Shown here one piece after another: positions 15,028-24,134 of a stretch of 56,256 nucleotides of DNA; position 1 is the stretch's first letter, and each line of letters begins with the position of its first letter. The notes under the pieces were generated by a model, which had not been told where the DNA came from, did no database searches, and was given only the letters and a program-made list of their open reading frames with translations. Source of the DNA: a virus. Where the stretch lies: the IMG/VR virus record IMGVR_UViG_3300042528_000130, positions 1 through 56,256 of that record, one strand, 5' to 3'. The position numbers and the translations under genes are program-made.

Positions 15028-16008
15028 TCACCATCCGAGATAGTTGTACGAACCGTACCCGCTGTACCCCGGCGGCGCGGCGTCTGGAATCGGCTCGAAC
15101 ACGCCGACGAACGGCAGCGTCTTGTAGATCCGAAACGTCAGCATGTCAGGCGGCTGGCCTGGAGTCTTCGCTCGGCCCTGACGAAGAGCAGCCGGTTCGC
15201 TGACGGGCTCACTTCCGGCGAGAATCTTCTTTCGCTGCCCGCCGACGATCTCGTTGAATCCGACGTCCCAAGTCTGCAAGTCCCAGCCAGTGTCTCGGTA
15301 CGCGAGAGTGACATTTGTCTCCCAGTAGTAGACCTTCCACGGCGGAACATCGGGCGTGTCGCCTGGTATGGACTCGAACTTTCTGTTCGCCGTGATCGAC
15401 TGGCACTTCCAAGTCTTGGGCTGACCGCCGCTCCAAGTGTCAGAGTTAATCGCCCCGACGTACTGCTGGGCTCGCTGGAAATTAAATGGCGGCGCCTGAT
15501 TGAACGAGATCGTGACCGTGAACTCAGCTTCGTCTCTGTCTAGCCCCGAGAGCGGGTCTCCAGCACTGTTGACGATGATCTCTTTCGTGCTGTTGTCGTT
15601 CGCGTTCTTGTAGTACCAGAAGCACGGAGCAGACGCGAGCGAGCCGGAGAACTGAAACTGCGCAGGCCTGAGCCACGGAATCTTGTCGTTCTCGTCGAGC
15701 CAGCGGTACGAGTACGTGACCTTGTAGTGAAACGGCGAGTCGCCGTCCTGCTGAGTGTTCGACTCAACGAGACGGGCGCTTGCGTCAGTCGGGTACGGGT
15801 CTCTCCATGCAATCCCAGGCGAAGCCGCTACGAAACTGAGGTTCGGCTTGACCGTATTCGTCCGCACCAGAAACACTCGCGTGTACTGCGGCGTGCCTTC
15901 GAGGTTCGCCGTGCGGGACTGTCCGCGATACAGTTCGCGGCAGTCGACGATTCCGGCAAGCGGAGGACTTGGCACCCACGGCGGGCCGAGCGAATTTGGT
16001 TCTGGCAT
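15028..16008 (-). CDS. tail structural protein downstream of the tape measure
   Basis: The protein is 326 aa and rich in aromatic residues, Pro and beta-prone segments (RVFLVRTNTVKPNLSFVAAS, YSYRWLDENDKIPWL, YYWETNVTLAYRDTGWDLQ), ending in PPGYSGYGSYNYLGW. Position immediately after the tape measure is where distal tail and hub proteins are found in siphoviruses, but no standard distal-tail motif is visible. ATG 16008 lies just downstream (minus strand) of a TAGTACGGACA box shared with other gene starts. Confidence 0.68.
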   Translation of the reverse strand: MPEPNSLGPPWVPSPPLAGIVDCRELYRGQSRTANLEGTPQYTRVFLVRTNTVKPNLSFVAASPGIAWRDPYPTDASARLVESNTQQDGDSPFHYKVTYSYRWLDENDKIPWLRPAQFQFSGSLASAPCFWYYKNANDNSTKEIIVNSAGDPLSGLDRDEAEFTVTISFNQAPPFNFQRAQQYVGAINSDTWSGGQPKTWKCQSITANRKFESIPGDTPDVPPWKVYYWETNVTLAYRDTGWDLQTWDVGFNEIVGGQRKKILAGSEPVSEPAALRQGRAKTPGQPPDMLTFRIYKTLPFVGVFEPIPDAAPPGYSGYGSYNYLGW

Positions 16009-16026
16009 GTGTGCGTGTCCGTACTA

Positions 16027-19000
16027 TTACTTGGCCGAGAGCTGAGCGATGACTGGAGCTGCGTCAGGCTCCTGCTGCGCCTCGGCAAGAAGCCGCGTGT
16101 TGCGAGCGATCTCAAGCTGAGCCTTCAGCGACGGGTTGTCGTTGCCGCGGAGAATCCTGAAGAACGTGTCGACGCCAGCCTTGCTGCGGGTGTCGGACGA
16201 GTCGATCTGGCGACGGTCTTGGGCGACGTTGTCGAGGGCGGGCTTCATGCCCTCCTGAAGGTCTGCCTGAAGGTTCATCTTCCGGCTGGCGAACTCCTTG
16301 TCGTCGATGACTCCTGACGTGCGAAGCTCTTCGAGCTGCTTCATCGAGTCCTTGAACTGCGAGAGCGGGTCTTCAGGATCAGCTCCAGGCATCGCCTTAT
16401 TCATCTCGTTCATGGCGAGCCGGTACTTCTCTGGGTCGGCCGAGCCGCCGACGCCGTACGCTTCCTCGATCTGCTTCTTGCGGTCTGCCATCTGCGACGC
16501 GAAGTTCTTGGCCTCGCCGCCAGCGCCGAGGGCCTCGTCTCGCTTCTTAAGTGCCGCCTGTTCGGCCTGCTTTCTCTGCTCGGCGCTGATCTTCTTGTTC
16601 GGGTCAGTTGAGTTTGCTGCCTCTTCGATCTTCGCCATCTGCTCTTCAAAGACTTGCTGCGGCGATTTCTCTATCCCAAGAGACTGGAGCAGCGAGTCGC
16701 GAGCTTCTTTTACGGCCCGATCGAAGAGTTCCAAGTCTTCCTTGTTGCCTTTGAGAGCGTCTCGCACCTCGTCGATCGACTTGCCAGACAGGCCAAACTT
16801 GTCTGCAATCGAGTCGATCTGGCCAGAGAACTGCTCAAACGGGGTCTTGGTGACGCCAATCGCAGACATGAACGAGTCTGCGATGGCGCGATTCGCCTGG
16901 GCAGCTTCTTCAGCCGAGAGATTCAGGCCCTGGAGCTTGCGAATCGACTCTTCACGGACTTGCATGGCCGACTTCTCGATGCCGACAGACTGCAAGACAG
17001 AGTCGCGGTTTTTCTTGAGGGCTTCTTGCAGCTCGGCGCCTTCCAGGCCAGACGCACGAATCTGGGCCTCGCCAGCCGCAAGCTGCTGTGCGGGAGTTGC
17101 GTCGAGGCCCGCGGCCTTTCTTCGGTCGATCGCCAGTGCGTTCTCTGCAATCGCCTTCTTGGCTGGGTCTGCGGCGAACGCTTCGTTGATCTGGGCCTGC
17201 CGTTGAGCGAACTGGCTTCGCATGTCTGCCGGAACGCCGAGAGACTCGTCTCGCTTCCTGAGCGCTGCATCGCGAGCCTGCGCGGCTTCTTGTGCTGTGA
17301 TCCGCTTTGCCGGATCCGTTGCGTTCGCAGCCTCGTCGATCTTCGCCATCTGCTCTTCAAAGACTTGCTGCGGACTCTTCTCGACGCCCAGAGACTGGAG
17401 CAGGGCGTCGCGGGCGTTCTTGACGGCACTCTCGAAGATCGCGAGCTGCTCAGCGTTCCCGGCGAGGTTCTTCCTGACCTCTTCGAGCGGCTGGCCTGTC
17501 ATGCCGAACTGCTTCGCAATGTCGGCCGAACGACTGGCGAACTCTTGGAACGGAGTCTTCGTTGCGCCGACAGACGACGCGAAGTCGTCCATTGCCTTGC
17601 TGAGTTCGTATGCTTCTGTCTCGGCAGAGATGAGGCCGGAGTTCCGGGCCTGCGAGAGGTTCTGAGTTCGCTCCGTGAGCTGCGCCTGCGCGGACTCGCC
17701 GATGAGCTGCTTTCTCGCGTCGTCTTTGATCTGAGTGCTGGCCTGCTCTTTTTGCAGCGGCGTCAGCTCCGAGTTAAGCGCGACCTTCGTGAGTTCCTTT
17801 TCCATCTTCTGGATCGGAGACAGGAACGCGTCTTCGAGCTTCCTGCGAATCTCATCTGCGAAGTCAAGGTCGACCTTCAGTCTGGCGTTCTTTCTGTCGA
17901 GGTCTCTCTGCACGTCCTCGACGGCAATGGATGCCTGCTCTTGCGCGGACGTGCTATCGAGTTCAGCGCGGATGCGGACGAACTCTTCGCGGCTAATCTT
18001 GCCGGTGTCGAAGTCCTGCTGATTTTGGTCTCTTCTGGCGTCAAGCTCTTGCTGGAATCCGCCAGACGCAAGCTTTTGCTTGATCTCATCAAGAGCCTGC
18101 GAATACTCGTCGGCGTACTGCTTGGCGCGTGCTTTAACTTCTTCCGAGCGAGGGAAGAACGAGTCTTCAATCTGCACTCCAGCAGACAGATCCCTGGCTG
18201 ACTTTGCCGCCTGCTTCACTGCACCGTCGAGTTCCTTGAAAACCTCTAGGTTTCGCTTCAGCGTCTCTTCTGGGCTTCCGCTCGCGATTGCGTCGAGGCT
18301 CTCGCTGAGAGAATCTGCCAGCTCTGCGGACTGAGCCTCGAACTCTTCGGCGGAAATCTTTCCATCAGCAAGACTTCTTTGAAGCTCGTTGAACTCCTCC
18401 GAAGACTTGGATGCAGCGTCTGCTCCGGCTTGGCCAAACTTGGCGGCGCGAATACTGAGATCGGCGAACTCTCCGCGAGCTTCTTCGATCGTGGCGACAA
18501 TCGCAGAAAAGCCGACAGGTTCTTCAATCTCGAAGCCCATGTCCGCCATCGCGGCCTGGGCCTCTGTCTTCATCTGCTCGATCTGCTGCTCAGTTGCGCC
18601 AGCAGCCCTTGCGACGGCCTCGATGTCTTTCAGGAATCCAGGCTCTCCTGTCGACTGGTTCGCAGCAGCAGCCTCTGCAAGCTGCTCCACGCTCGCTGTC
18701 GCGCCGTCGATCTTAGCTGTGCCTTCGCCCCATCCGCTGAAGAACTCGGCAACTCCTGAGCCGACGGCCCACAGGGCCGCGATCCCGACGGCGGCAAGCT
18801 CAACGGCGCCGATCAGCAGGCCGAGCGGGCCGAGCGCAAAAAGCCACGCGACGTGCATGGCGGCAGCGCTCGCAATTGTCGCCGCTGTTGCCGTTATGAG
18901 AGATGCGAGATAGACGCCGATTGCGGCAACCGCCACGCCGACCAGGGACGCAGCGATGGCGACTCCGGCCGCGACCCACGCGGCGGCAGTGCGAACCGCT

Positions 19001-21525
19001 GCAACGACCGACTGGACGCCAGCCACCGACATGACCGCCGTGTACACCTGAGTGGACGTCGTCAGGATCGCAAACGCGGCAGCAGCGCCGATCAGGGACG
19101 CCGACACTGGCCCGAAGACGTTTCCAAGTCCGGCGAATCTCGTTATCGCATTGAGAACCTCCGTGACGCTTTCCCCCAGCTCGACGAATCCCTCTACAGT
19201 CGGCCTGATGGACTCCTCGACTGCCGACGCAAACTCATCGAAGCGATCTACAAGCCCTTCGACGTAAGACCAAAGCTCCTCGAAGGCTTCGCCGAGTGTC
19301 TCGAAGATCGCTGCGATCGTCGCGAACGGCAGGAAGGAGGTCGCGAGCTTTGCGGCGGCGGCGGCAATTCTCGCGAGAGTTCCGACGACTCTGCCTGCGA
19401 CCTCGATGAGGACGGCGAACGGAGTCGAAATATCCGCAATGACCTCCGCGAACGCGCCGACGAGCGGCGCGAGGCCGCCGATGATTTCGGCCTTTGCGTT
19501 GTTGAATGCCTCCTGCATCCGCGTAAACGGAATCGCAAGGTCATCCGTCATAGCGCCGCTTGCGGTGCGAAGCCTGTCGAAAGACTGGTTGACGTCAGTG
19601 AATCTCTCGAAGTCAAGGTCGCTGATCGTGCCGCCAAGTCTTCCGATGTCTTCGTTGATCTGCTCAAGGCTCTTGAGCATCGGAAGCAATGCAGGCCCGG
19701 TTCTTCCGAACAAGTCCATTGCGACTTGCGTTCGCTTAGTCGCATCGGGGATTCGCGAGATCTCTCCGGCGACTTCGAGAAAGACCTGCTCTGGCCTGCT
19801 ATTGCGGAGCGTCTCTGCCGAGATCCCGAGCTGGTCGAATGCGGCTTTCGCCTCGCGAGCCTGGGCAGATCCGAGATTCCCGACTTTGACCTTCGATGCG
19901 TTCTGGCTGAACGTCTGCTGGGCGCGGACGACAGACTGAATAGCGACCCCAGAGCTTTGTGCTGCGATCTTGAGCTTCTCGATTTCCTGAACGGGTTGGC
20001 CAAATCGGTCGGCCAAATCGCCCATCTGCTGAGCGTTCTGGCCGACGTGAAGAAGCTCTTCGGCGAATCGGCCTGTAGCAACGGCAGCGGCAGTCGCCAA
20101 TGCCGCTGTGATCGGGAAAAGCGAAACAAGCCCGGATAGAGCGCCTGCTGCGCCTCCGACGGCGCCCGAGAGTACAGAGCATCCCTCAGACGCGGCGATA
20201 ACAGCGCCTGAGAATGCGCCGATTGCCGCCGTGGATGCGGCAGTGCTGGCGACGACAGACGTGAAGTCGAGCGCGGATGTGCTTTCCCTGCCAGCGGCGA
20301 ACAAAACCTGCAAGACAGTCGACGCCCTGGCAGCAAGTCCGACAAAAGGCACGAGAGACGCGGACGCTCTTGCTACCGATGCAGCGACGGCTGATGCGGC
20401 AGTGCCCATTCCGGCGAGAGACGGGATCGAGCTGACCGCAGCCTGCGAAACGAGCGACAGCCTCAGAAGAACTCCTGACATGCCGGTATCAAGCGATGAC
20501 GCCCGCGACAGAAGGCCAGACGCAGCGGAGGCGACTGCATCGAATGCTGTTCCAGTGGCGGCGGCAACTCTCCCGACGAGCTGAGTGCTTGTCAGGAATC
20601 TGCCGACCTGAGACACGGTCGCGTTGATGGCAGCATTGGCCTGCACTGCCGCCCTCGCAGAGACTTGCAGGCCAGTTGATAGTGCTGCTGACGCGGCCCT
20701 TCCTGCCGATGTGCCGGTCAAGAAGCGAGCAAGCGACTCAGTCGAAGAGTCGTACGCAGACCCAAGCAACTGAAGCGATCTCTGCACGAGCCTATGGCTC
20801 GCCGCGTGTGATATCTGCTCCGTAATTATCCCTGCGATTGCCTGCGTCGATCTGACGACTGCCTCGTCTGTTGCGCCGAACAGCCGCAGCACGCCGCCGA
20901 GAGAGCCTTGCAGTAGCCTGTTGACGTTTTCAGCAGACAGGATGCCGCTCACGAATCCTTCGATTCCTGCCCTCGTGGCACCAAAGATCACGCGAAGCGA
21001 GTCGACGTCTCCGCGAAGGCCCCTCATCGTGAGAACGAAAGCCTGCCCCGCGTTTCTTGCGCCGGTTGCTGACGTGATGAAGCCAAGAAAAGACGAGCGA
21101 AAGTCTGCATACGCGCTCACTGCCTGACGAACAGACGTAACGACAATTCCAGTCGAAACAACAAGAGATGCAAGCGAGCCTCTAGCGCGAACAGCAGCCT
21201 GCGAAGTCTCGCCGATCGAGTCTCCGAGAGACTCTACGGCAGTTCCGGCCGAGGCGAGTTGTGCCGTATCCGCCGCGACAGTGACCGTTGCGGACGCTCC
21301 CGCTGCCGTTTCTCGCAACGACTCAACCGACCGAGATGCCTGCTCAAGTCGCGAAGAATCTACCGAGATAGAGACAGACAGAGACGACAGCCCGCTGAGC
21401 TTCTGGGCCAGTGCGTCGACTTTCGACGACAGGCCAGACAGCGACGACACGACCGAATCGACGCCAGACTGAAACCCCGAAAGCTCAGAGGTAAAAGCGA
21501 CGTTGATGCTGCCAATCGTAGCCAT
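16027..21525 (-). CDS. tail tape measure protein
   Basis: The protein is 1832 aa, the longest coiled-coil product here, directly after the frameshifted chaperone pair as in most siphoviruses. Order: Ser/Ala-rich coiled N terminus (1-100); a region of hydrophobic Ala/Val/Gly helices (about 380-530 and 860-960: GVAIAASLVGVAVAAIGVYL) that would act in the membrane during DNA entry; a TMP core with MGDLADRFGQPVQEIEKLKI (about 500); then a Gln/Lys/Glu-rich coiled coil (about 1080-1780) with four related 85-90 aa units containing IEKSPQQVFEEQMAKI. If roughly 1.5 angstrom per residue holds, the tail would be near 250-270 nm. This is inference. Confidence 0.93.
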   Translation of the reverse strand: MATIGSINVAFTSELSGFQSGVDSVVSSLSGLSSKVDALAQKLSGLSSLSVSISVDSSRLEQASRSVESLRETAAGASATVTVAADTAQLASAGTAVESLGDSIGETSQAAVRARGSLASLVVSTGIVVTSVRQAVSAYADFRSSFLGFITSATGARNAGQAFVLTMRGLRGDVDSLRVIFGATRAGIEGFVSGILSAENVNRLLQGSLGGVLRLFGATDEAVVRSTQAIAGIITEQISHAASHRLVQRSLQLLGSAYDSSTESLARFLTGTSAGRAASAALSTGLQVSARAAVQANAAINATVSQVGRFLTSTQLVGRVAAATGTAFDAVASAASGLLSRASSLDTGMSGVLLRLSLVSQAAVSSIPSLAGMGTAASAVAASVARASASLVPFVGLAARASTVLQVLFAAGRESTSALDFTSVVASTAASTAAIGAFSGAVIAASEGCSVLSGAVGGAAGALSGLVSLFPITAALATAAAVATGRFAEELLHVGQNAQQMGDLADRFGQPVQEIEKLKIAAQSSGVAIQSVVRAQQTFSQNASKVKVGNLGSAQAREAKAAFDQLGISAETLRNSRPEQVFLEVAGEISRIPDATKRTQVAMDLFGRTGPALLPMLKSLEQINEDIGRLGGTISDLDFERFTDVNQSFDRLRTASGAMTDDLAIPFTRMQEAFNNAKAEIIGGLAPLVGAFAEVIADISTPFAVLIEVAGRVVGTLARIAAAAAKLATSFLPFATIAAIFETLGEAFEELWSYVEGLVDRFDEFASAVEESIRPTVEGFVELGESVTEVLNAITRFAGLGNVFGPVSASLIGAAAAFAILTTSTQVYTAVMSVAGVQSVVAAVRTAAAWVAAGVAIAASLVGVAVAAIGVYLASLITATAATIASAAAMHVAWLFALGPLGLLIGAVELAAVGIAALWAVGSGVAEFFSGWGEGTAKIDGATASVEQLAEAAAANQSTGEPGFLKDIEAVARAAGATEQQIEQMKTEAQAAMADMGFEIEEPVGFSAIVATIEEARGEFADLSIRAAKFGQAGADAASKSSEEFNELQRSLADGKISAEEFEAQSAELADSLSESLDAIASGSPEETLKRNLEVFKELDGAVKQAAKSARDLSAGVQIEDSFFPRSEEVKARAKQYADEYSQALDEIKQKLASGGFQQELDARRDQNQQDFDTGKISREEFVRIRAELDSTSAQEQASIAVEDVQRDLDRKNARLKVDLDFADEIRRKLEDAFLSPIQKMEKELTKVALNSELTPLQKEQASTQIKDDARKQLIGESAQAQLTERTQNLSQARNSGLISAETEAYELSKAMDDFASSVGATKTPFQEFASRSADIAKQFGMTGQPLEEVRKNLAGNAEQLAIFESAVKNARDALLQSLGVEKSPQQVFEEQMAKIDEAANATDPAKRITAQEAAQARDAALRKRDESLGVPADMRSQFAQRQAQINEAFAADPAKKAIAENALAIDRRKAAGLDATPAQQLAAGEAQIRASGLEGAELQEALKKNRDSVLQSVGIEKSAMQVREESIRKLQGLNLSAEEAAQANRAIADSFMSAIGVTKTPFEQFSGQIDSIADKFGLSGKSIDEVRDALKGNKEDLELFDRAVKEARDSLLQSLGIEKSPQQVFEEQMAKIEEAANSTDPNKKISAEQRKQAEQAALKKRDEALGAGGEAKNFASQMADRKKQIEEAYGVGGSADPEKYRLAMNEMNKAMPGADPEDPLSQFKDSMKQLEELRTSGVIDDKEFASRKMNLQADLQEGMKPALDNVAQDRRQIDSSDTRSKAGVDTFFRILRGNDNPSLKAQLEIARNTRLLAEAQQEPDAAPVIAQLSAK
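16625..16662. repeat. 38-bp exact direct repeat, copy 1 (tape measure)
   Basis: Identical to 17336-17373. It encodes QQVFEEQMAKIDE-type sequence within the C-terminal units of the tape measure. The exact match against otherwise diverged units suggests a recent duplication or gene conversion. Confidence 0.85.
17336..17373. repeat. 38-bp exact direct repeat, copy 2 (tape measure)
   Basis: Second copy of the 16625-16662 sequence, 711 bases away. This spacing is divisible by three, so recombination between copies would shorten the tape measure by 237 residues in frame. Confidence 0.85.
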
Positions 21526-21528
21526 GAA

Positions 21529-21837
21529 TTACCCCGCCCCCTTGGTGGCCGCGGCGAGCTTCATAAGCTCGGCAAGCATCTCGTCCTTGGTCTGCTGTCG
21601 CTTGCGATGGCTGGGCATGAGCATCTCTTCTTCCAGAGACTTACAGCCCCACGCAGTGCATAGAGCCGTGGCGAGACGAGCAGACTGACGCCACTCGTCT
21701 CCCCACGGTTCAATTGTCCAGAATGCCTCCCATTCTGCGAGTTCGGCAGCATCTACCGACGCGAGAAGTTCAGCATGAGACCGTCCGAGCGCAAGCGCGA
21801 GCCGGAACTCGAACAGCCTGCGGGGACGGTCTAGGAG
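21529..21837 (-). CDS. tail assembly chaperone, T-type extension reached by -1 frameshift
   Basis: This frame has no convincing start of its own. From the slippery site onward it reads KKLLDRPRRLFEFRLALALG, then SHAELLASVDAAELAEWEAF and IEPWGDEWR, typical of the T half of lambda G/GT-type chaperones, ending ATKGAG just before the tape measure start. About 102 residues are added to the first frame. The in-frame sequence upstream of the slip is Arg-rich and looks like shadow. Confidence 0.8.
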   Translation of the reverse strand, partial: LLDRPRRLFEFRLALALGRSHAELLASVDAAELAEWEAFWTIEPWGDEWRQSARLATALCTAWGCKSLEEEMLMPSHRKRQQTKDEMLAELMKLAAATKGAG

Positions 21838-22175
21838 TTTTTTGCCAGTTCGTCGACGTCTTCCTTCGAGAACCGATTCAGCTTCATGCACTCGCTGAAC
21901 AGGCGATCGAGGACTGCCGCCGACTTCTCGCCGAGTTGCGGGATCTCGGTCTCGGTAAAGAGACGCTCGCCCTTCTCGTCGCACAGGCACTTGGCGACAA
22001 GCTTCGCGCGAACCATGTCCACGCTCTTGTTGCCGTTCACAAACTCGGCCTCGAAGCGATCTCGCTCCGTGCCGGTCATCACCCGAAGCTTGACCGATCC
22101 GCCCCACTCGGGGACGTCGTGATCGACCATCTTCTTGTCGTCTGCCGCGATGATCGCAGCCTTTGAGAGAATCAT
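21831..22175 (-). CDS. tail assembly chaperone, G-type
   Basis: The protein is 114 aa, acidic and helical (PEWGGSVKLRVMTGTERDRF, RFSKEDVDELAKNS). It lies between the tail tube genes and the tape measure, as in siphoviruses using the G/GT scheme. It terminates eight bases after the slippery heptamer, so most ribosomes make this short form and a minority make the extended form. Confidence 0.82.
   Translation of the reverse strand: MILSKAAIIAADDKKMVDHDVPEWGGSVKLRVMTGTERDRFEAEFVNGNKSVDMVRAKLVAKCLCDEKGERLFTETEIPQLGEKSAAVLDRLFSECMKLNRFSKEDVDELAKNS
21837..21843 (-). promoter_or_regulatory. programmed -1 ribosomal frameshift site
   Basis: The minus strand reads A AAA AAC in the zero frame (GCA AAA AAC TCC TAG), the canonical X XXY YYZ heptamer. 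After slippage the next codon is CTC, opening the T frame. Placement and the shape of both frames match the conserved tail-chaperone frameshift. Confidence 0.85.
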
Positions 22176-22196
22176 AGAACTACCAGCCTTCTACCC

Positions 22197-22634
22197 CTAC
22201 CGATTGGACAACCGAAATGTTGCTGAACCGCGGATGAAGTCGCCAGTTGTTGCCGAGATCTGTGCTTGCGTCATCACCGCAGTCTTTACGATGCCGAGCA
22301 TGTTTGGGTCAGTCGAATTGAGAACGATCGTGCCCTTCTCGTCGATCGGGAACCTCAGCGTCATCGTCTTTCGCATTCCGACGCTGCTGAAGATCCAGTT
22401 TCCGGTGGGCGCGAAGAACTCTATCGAGACCTCACCGCCGTCTGTTGCAAAACACGAGTCGAAGTCCTGCTTGACAAGCTTTCTGTTCGTGTTTTCTGGG
22501 TCAGTGACGATCTCAGACGACATCGACGTAATGTCGATCTCGTTCCCCGCAGATGCAGAGACTGAAATGGAGGTGGCCAGAAATCTGGTCGTCCCCCACG
22601 TCAGAACGGTTCCCTGCGGAGATACGCGAGACAT
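22197..22634 (-). CDS. tail tube protein paralogue, 145 aa
   Basis: Begins MSRVSPQGTVLTWGTTRFLA, mid-region DGGEVSIEFFAPTGN, C terminus QISATTGDFIRGSATFRLSN. The last two blocks match the next gene (DGDELSIEFYG; GELIKGSATLRIS), so the two are paralogues of the tube-protein type. Having two tube-like genes in tandem suggests one major tube subunit and one specialised at an end or as a decorated variant; which is which cannot be told. Starts three bases after the upstream stop. Confidence 0.75.
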   Translation of the reverse strand: MSRVSPQGTVLTWGTTRFLATSISVSASAGNEIDITSMSSEIVTDPENTNRKLVKQDFDSCFATDGGEVSIEFFAPTGNWIFSSVGMRKTMTLRFPIDEKGTIVLNSTDPNMLGIVKTAVMTQAQISATTGDFIRGSATFRLSNR

Positions 22635-22637
22635 TCA

Positions 22638-23009
22638 CTACGACTGCGAAATCCGGAGCGTCGCCGAGCCCTTGATCAGCTCGCCAGCAGCGGCCTGGAT
22701 CTGAGACGACGTGCAGAGAGCAACAGTCGGGAGACCGGCGGTCAGGGCTTGGTTCGACCCGGATCCGTCGATAATCCACGTGATGTTCCCGGTCGCCGTC
22801 ATCTGCGGAAGCTCAAGCCCGTAGAACTCGATCGACAGCTCGTCGCCGTCGCGGAGCGGAGCGGGGCGATACGTGCGGTATTCGCCGTGCTTCGTCTGGA
22901 GCGTAGACACGTCTACTTCAGACACCTTCTTCGAGAACGAAATCGACGTGAGAGTGAACGGGTTCGTTCCGAACTTAAAAGACAGTCCCTGCGCTCCCTC
23001 GTATGCCAT
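22638..23009 (-). CDS. major tail tube protein
   Basis: The protein is 123 aa. MAYEGAQGLSFKFGTNPFTL, then SKKVSEVDVSTL, DGDELSIEFYG and a C terminus with AAGELIKGSATLRIS form the beta-sandwich pattern of phage tube proteins. It lies directly after the tail completion gene and before a paralogue. Called major because it is first and shortest, which is inference. Confidence 0.75.
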   Translation of the reverse strand: MAYEGAQGLSFKFGTNPFTLTSISFSKKVSEVDVSTLQTKHGEYRTYRPAPLRDGDELSIEFYGLELPQMTATGNITWIIDGSGSNQALTAGLPTVALCTSSQIQAAAGELIKGSATLRISQS

Positions 23010-23024
23010 GTCTTGCTTTCCTGT

Positions 23025-23420
23025 TTAGACGGATTCGTGATATCGAACTTCGTAAACCTGATCGACCCTGTACAGTGGCTTGGCCTGTCCCTCGTACGGA
23101 CGTTCCATGTTGTCCGATTCAGAAGCAAGCGCCGCACTTACAATTGTGATCCCCTGGTACTCGCCCGTAAAGTTGTCAACCGTCAGGCGAATCGCGTCCG
23201 CAATGTCCTTCGCCTGGGTGTACGTCTCACAGACAATCGAGACCGAAAACGTCGCGATAGGCCTGCCGACGTTGACGTTCATTGCCCTGTCGCGGCGGGT
23301 TCCGGTGCGTCTGTAGACAACGAGCGGAAGGGCGGCATTCTGCGGTGCCAGGACGGGGTAAATCCCGGCCGTCGTGGCAGAATCGAGACGGGCGCGGAGC
23401 CACTTCTCAGGAAATGCCAC
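23025..23420 (-). CDS. tail completion/terminator protein (DUF3168-like)
   Basis: The protein is 131 aa. The pattern LRARLDSATTAGIYPVLAPQ, LPLVVYRRTGTRRDR, then ATFSVSIVCETYTQAKDIAD and a final YRVDQVYEVRYHE fits the DUF3168 / lambda gpU-like group that caps the tail tube. It overlaps the upstream gene by 14 bp. Its place between the gp10-like and tube genes is the standard one. Confidence 0.82.
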   Translation of the reverse strand: MAFPEKWLRARLDSATTAGIYPVLAPQNAALPLVVYRRTGTRRDRAMNVNVGRPIATFSVSIVCETYTQAKDIADAIRLTVDNFTGEYQGITIVSAALASESDNMERPYEGQAKPLYRVDQVYEVRYHESV

Positions 23421-23805
23421 GGGCGAGGCCCTCCTCGATCAGAATCACGGCCTCGGACGCGTAGGCGTCGAACGTCTCCTCCAGAACAGACTCAAGCTCT
23501 TCTGGCTGTACCCACTTCCGGAGAACAGAACGGCCCTTTCGGCTTGGCCGGAGGACGCTGTTCAGCTCAGGATTTCCGGCTGTTTCGACGCCTTCTTCGT
23601 AGCCGACTTCCGCAGACTCGTCCGAGACTTGATAAATCACCGAGTCTTTGAGTTTCTGGCTATACCCGACCGGCGTCGCCGCCCTGAGTCTCGCGGCGAA
23701 CGTGGATGCTGCCTGCCCAAAAACGGGCTTCCGGTCGATCGACGTCGGTAGATTCCTGAGCTTCTCCGCGAGTTCCTCGACGCCTTCGAGTTCGATGCCA
23801 ATCAC
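23407..23805 (-). CDS. HK97 gp10-like neck/tail component
   Basis: The protein is 132 aa. MIGIELEGVEELAEKLRNLP is the typical start of HK97 gp10-like proteins, followed by AAATFAARLRAATPVGYS-like sequence (here AASTFAARLRAATPVGYSQK) and a Lys/Arg plus Glu-rich C terminus (VLIEEGLARG). It joins head completion to the tail. It overlaps the upstream adaptor by four bases. Confidence 0.85.
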   Translation of the reverse strand: MIGIELEGVEELAEKLRNLPTSIDRKPVFGQAASTFAARLRAATPVGYSQKLKDSVIYQVSDESAEVGYEEGVETAGNPELNSVLRPSRKGRSVLRKWVQPEELESVLEETFDAYASEAVILIEEGLARGIS

Positions 23806-24134
23806 GAGACTTGCTCCTTGCAGACGAGCTTGTGGTACTCGCGATTGTTCATCTCGGACACGGACAAAATGTCTAATGTCCTGGCCTGAGTGCGGCTATC
23901 CCAGACGAGCCGCATGCCTGAGTTCAGGCCAGAGACATAGCGAATCTCAACGTCGTGCGTGGCGACCGTATACGGCCCTTGAGCGCTCATAAGTTCGTCG
24001 ACTCGAAGGTTCCTGATCGCCGCGCGCCTCTTTGCGAACGGAGCCCACGTCATCGTCGACTCGCCGTACGCGTTCGTCTGCTCGGTCGCGACTTCGATCG
24101 TGACAGACTCTCGGAGGTCGCCAGCACGAATCAC
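23802..24134 (-). CDS. head-tail adaptor (head closure) protein
   Basis: The protein is 110 aa. The GTG at 24134 overlaps the connector stop (GTGA). IRAGDLRESVTIEVATEQTN, AYGESTMTW, then RVDELMSAQG and a C terminus with RTLDILSVSEMNNREYHKLV match the head-tail joining family (SPP1 gp16 / HK97 gp7-like), whose members typically read R-L-d-RItI...d.yG..w....WA....I. Binds between connector ring and tail. Confidence 0.85.
   Translation of the reverse strand: MIRAGDLRESVTIEVATEQTNAYGESTMTWAPFAKRRAAIRNLRVDELMSAQGPYTVATHDVEIRYVSGLNSGMRLVWDSRTQARTLDILSVSEMNNREYHKLVCKEQVS

Noticed and set aside
16654-18201. 515-codon plus-strand frame opposite the tape measure
   Set aside because: Antisense shadow; Leu/Arg/Ser-rich, no start context, no recognisable motif.
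18853-20139. 428-codon plus-strand frame opposite the tape measure
   Set aside because: Arg/Asp-rich composition with no domain, antisense to a clearly coding gene; a product of high GC.
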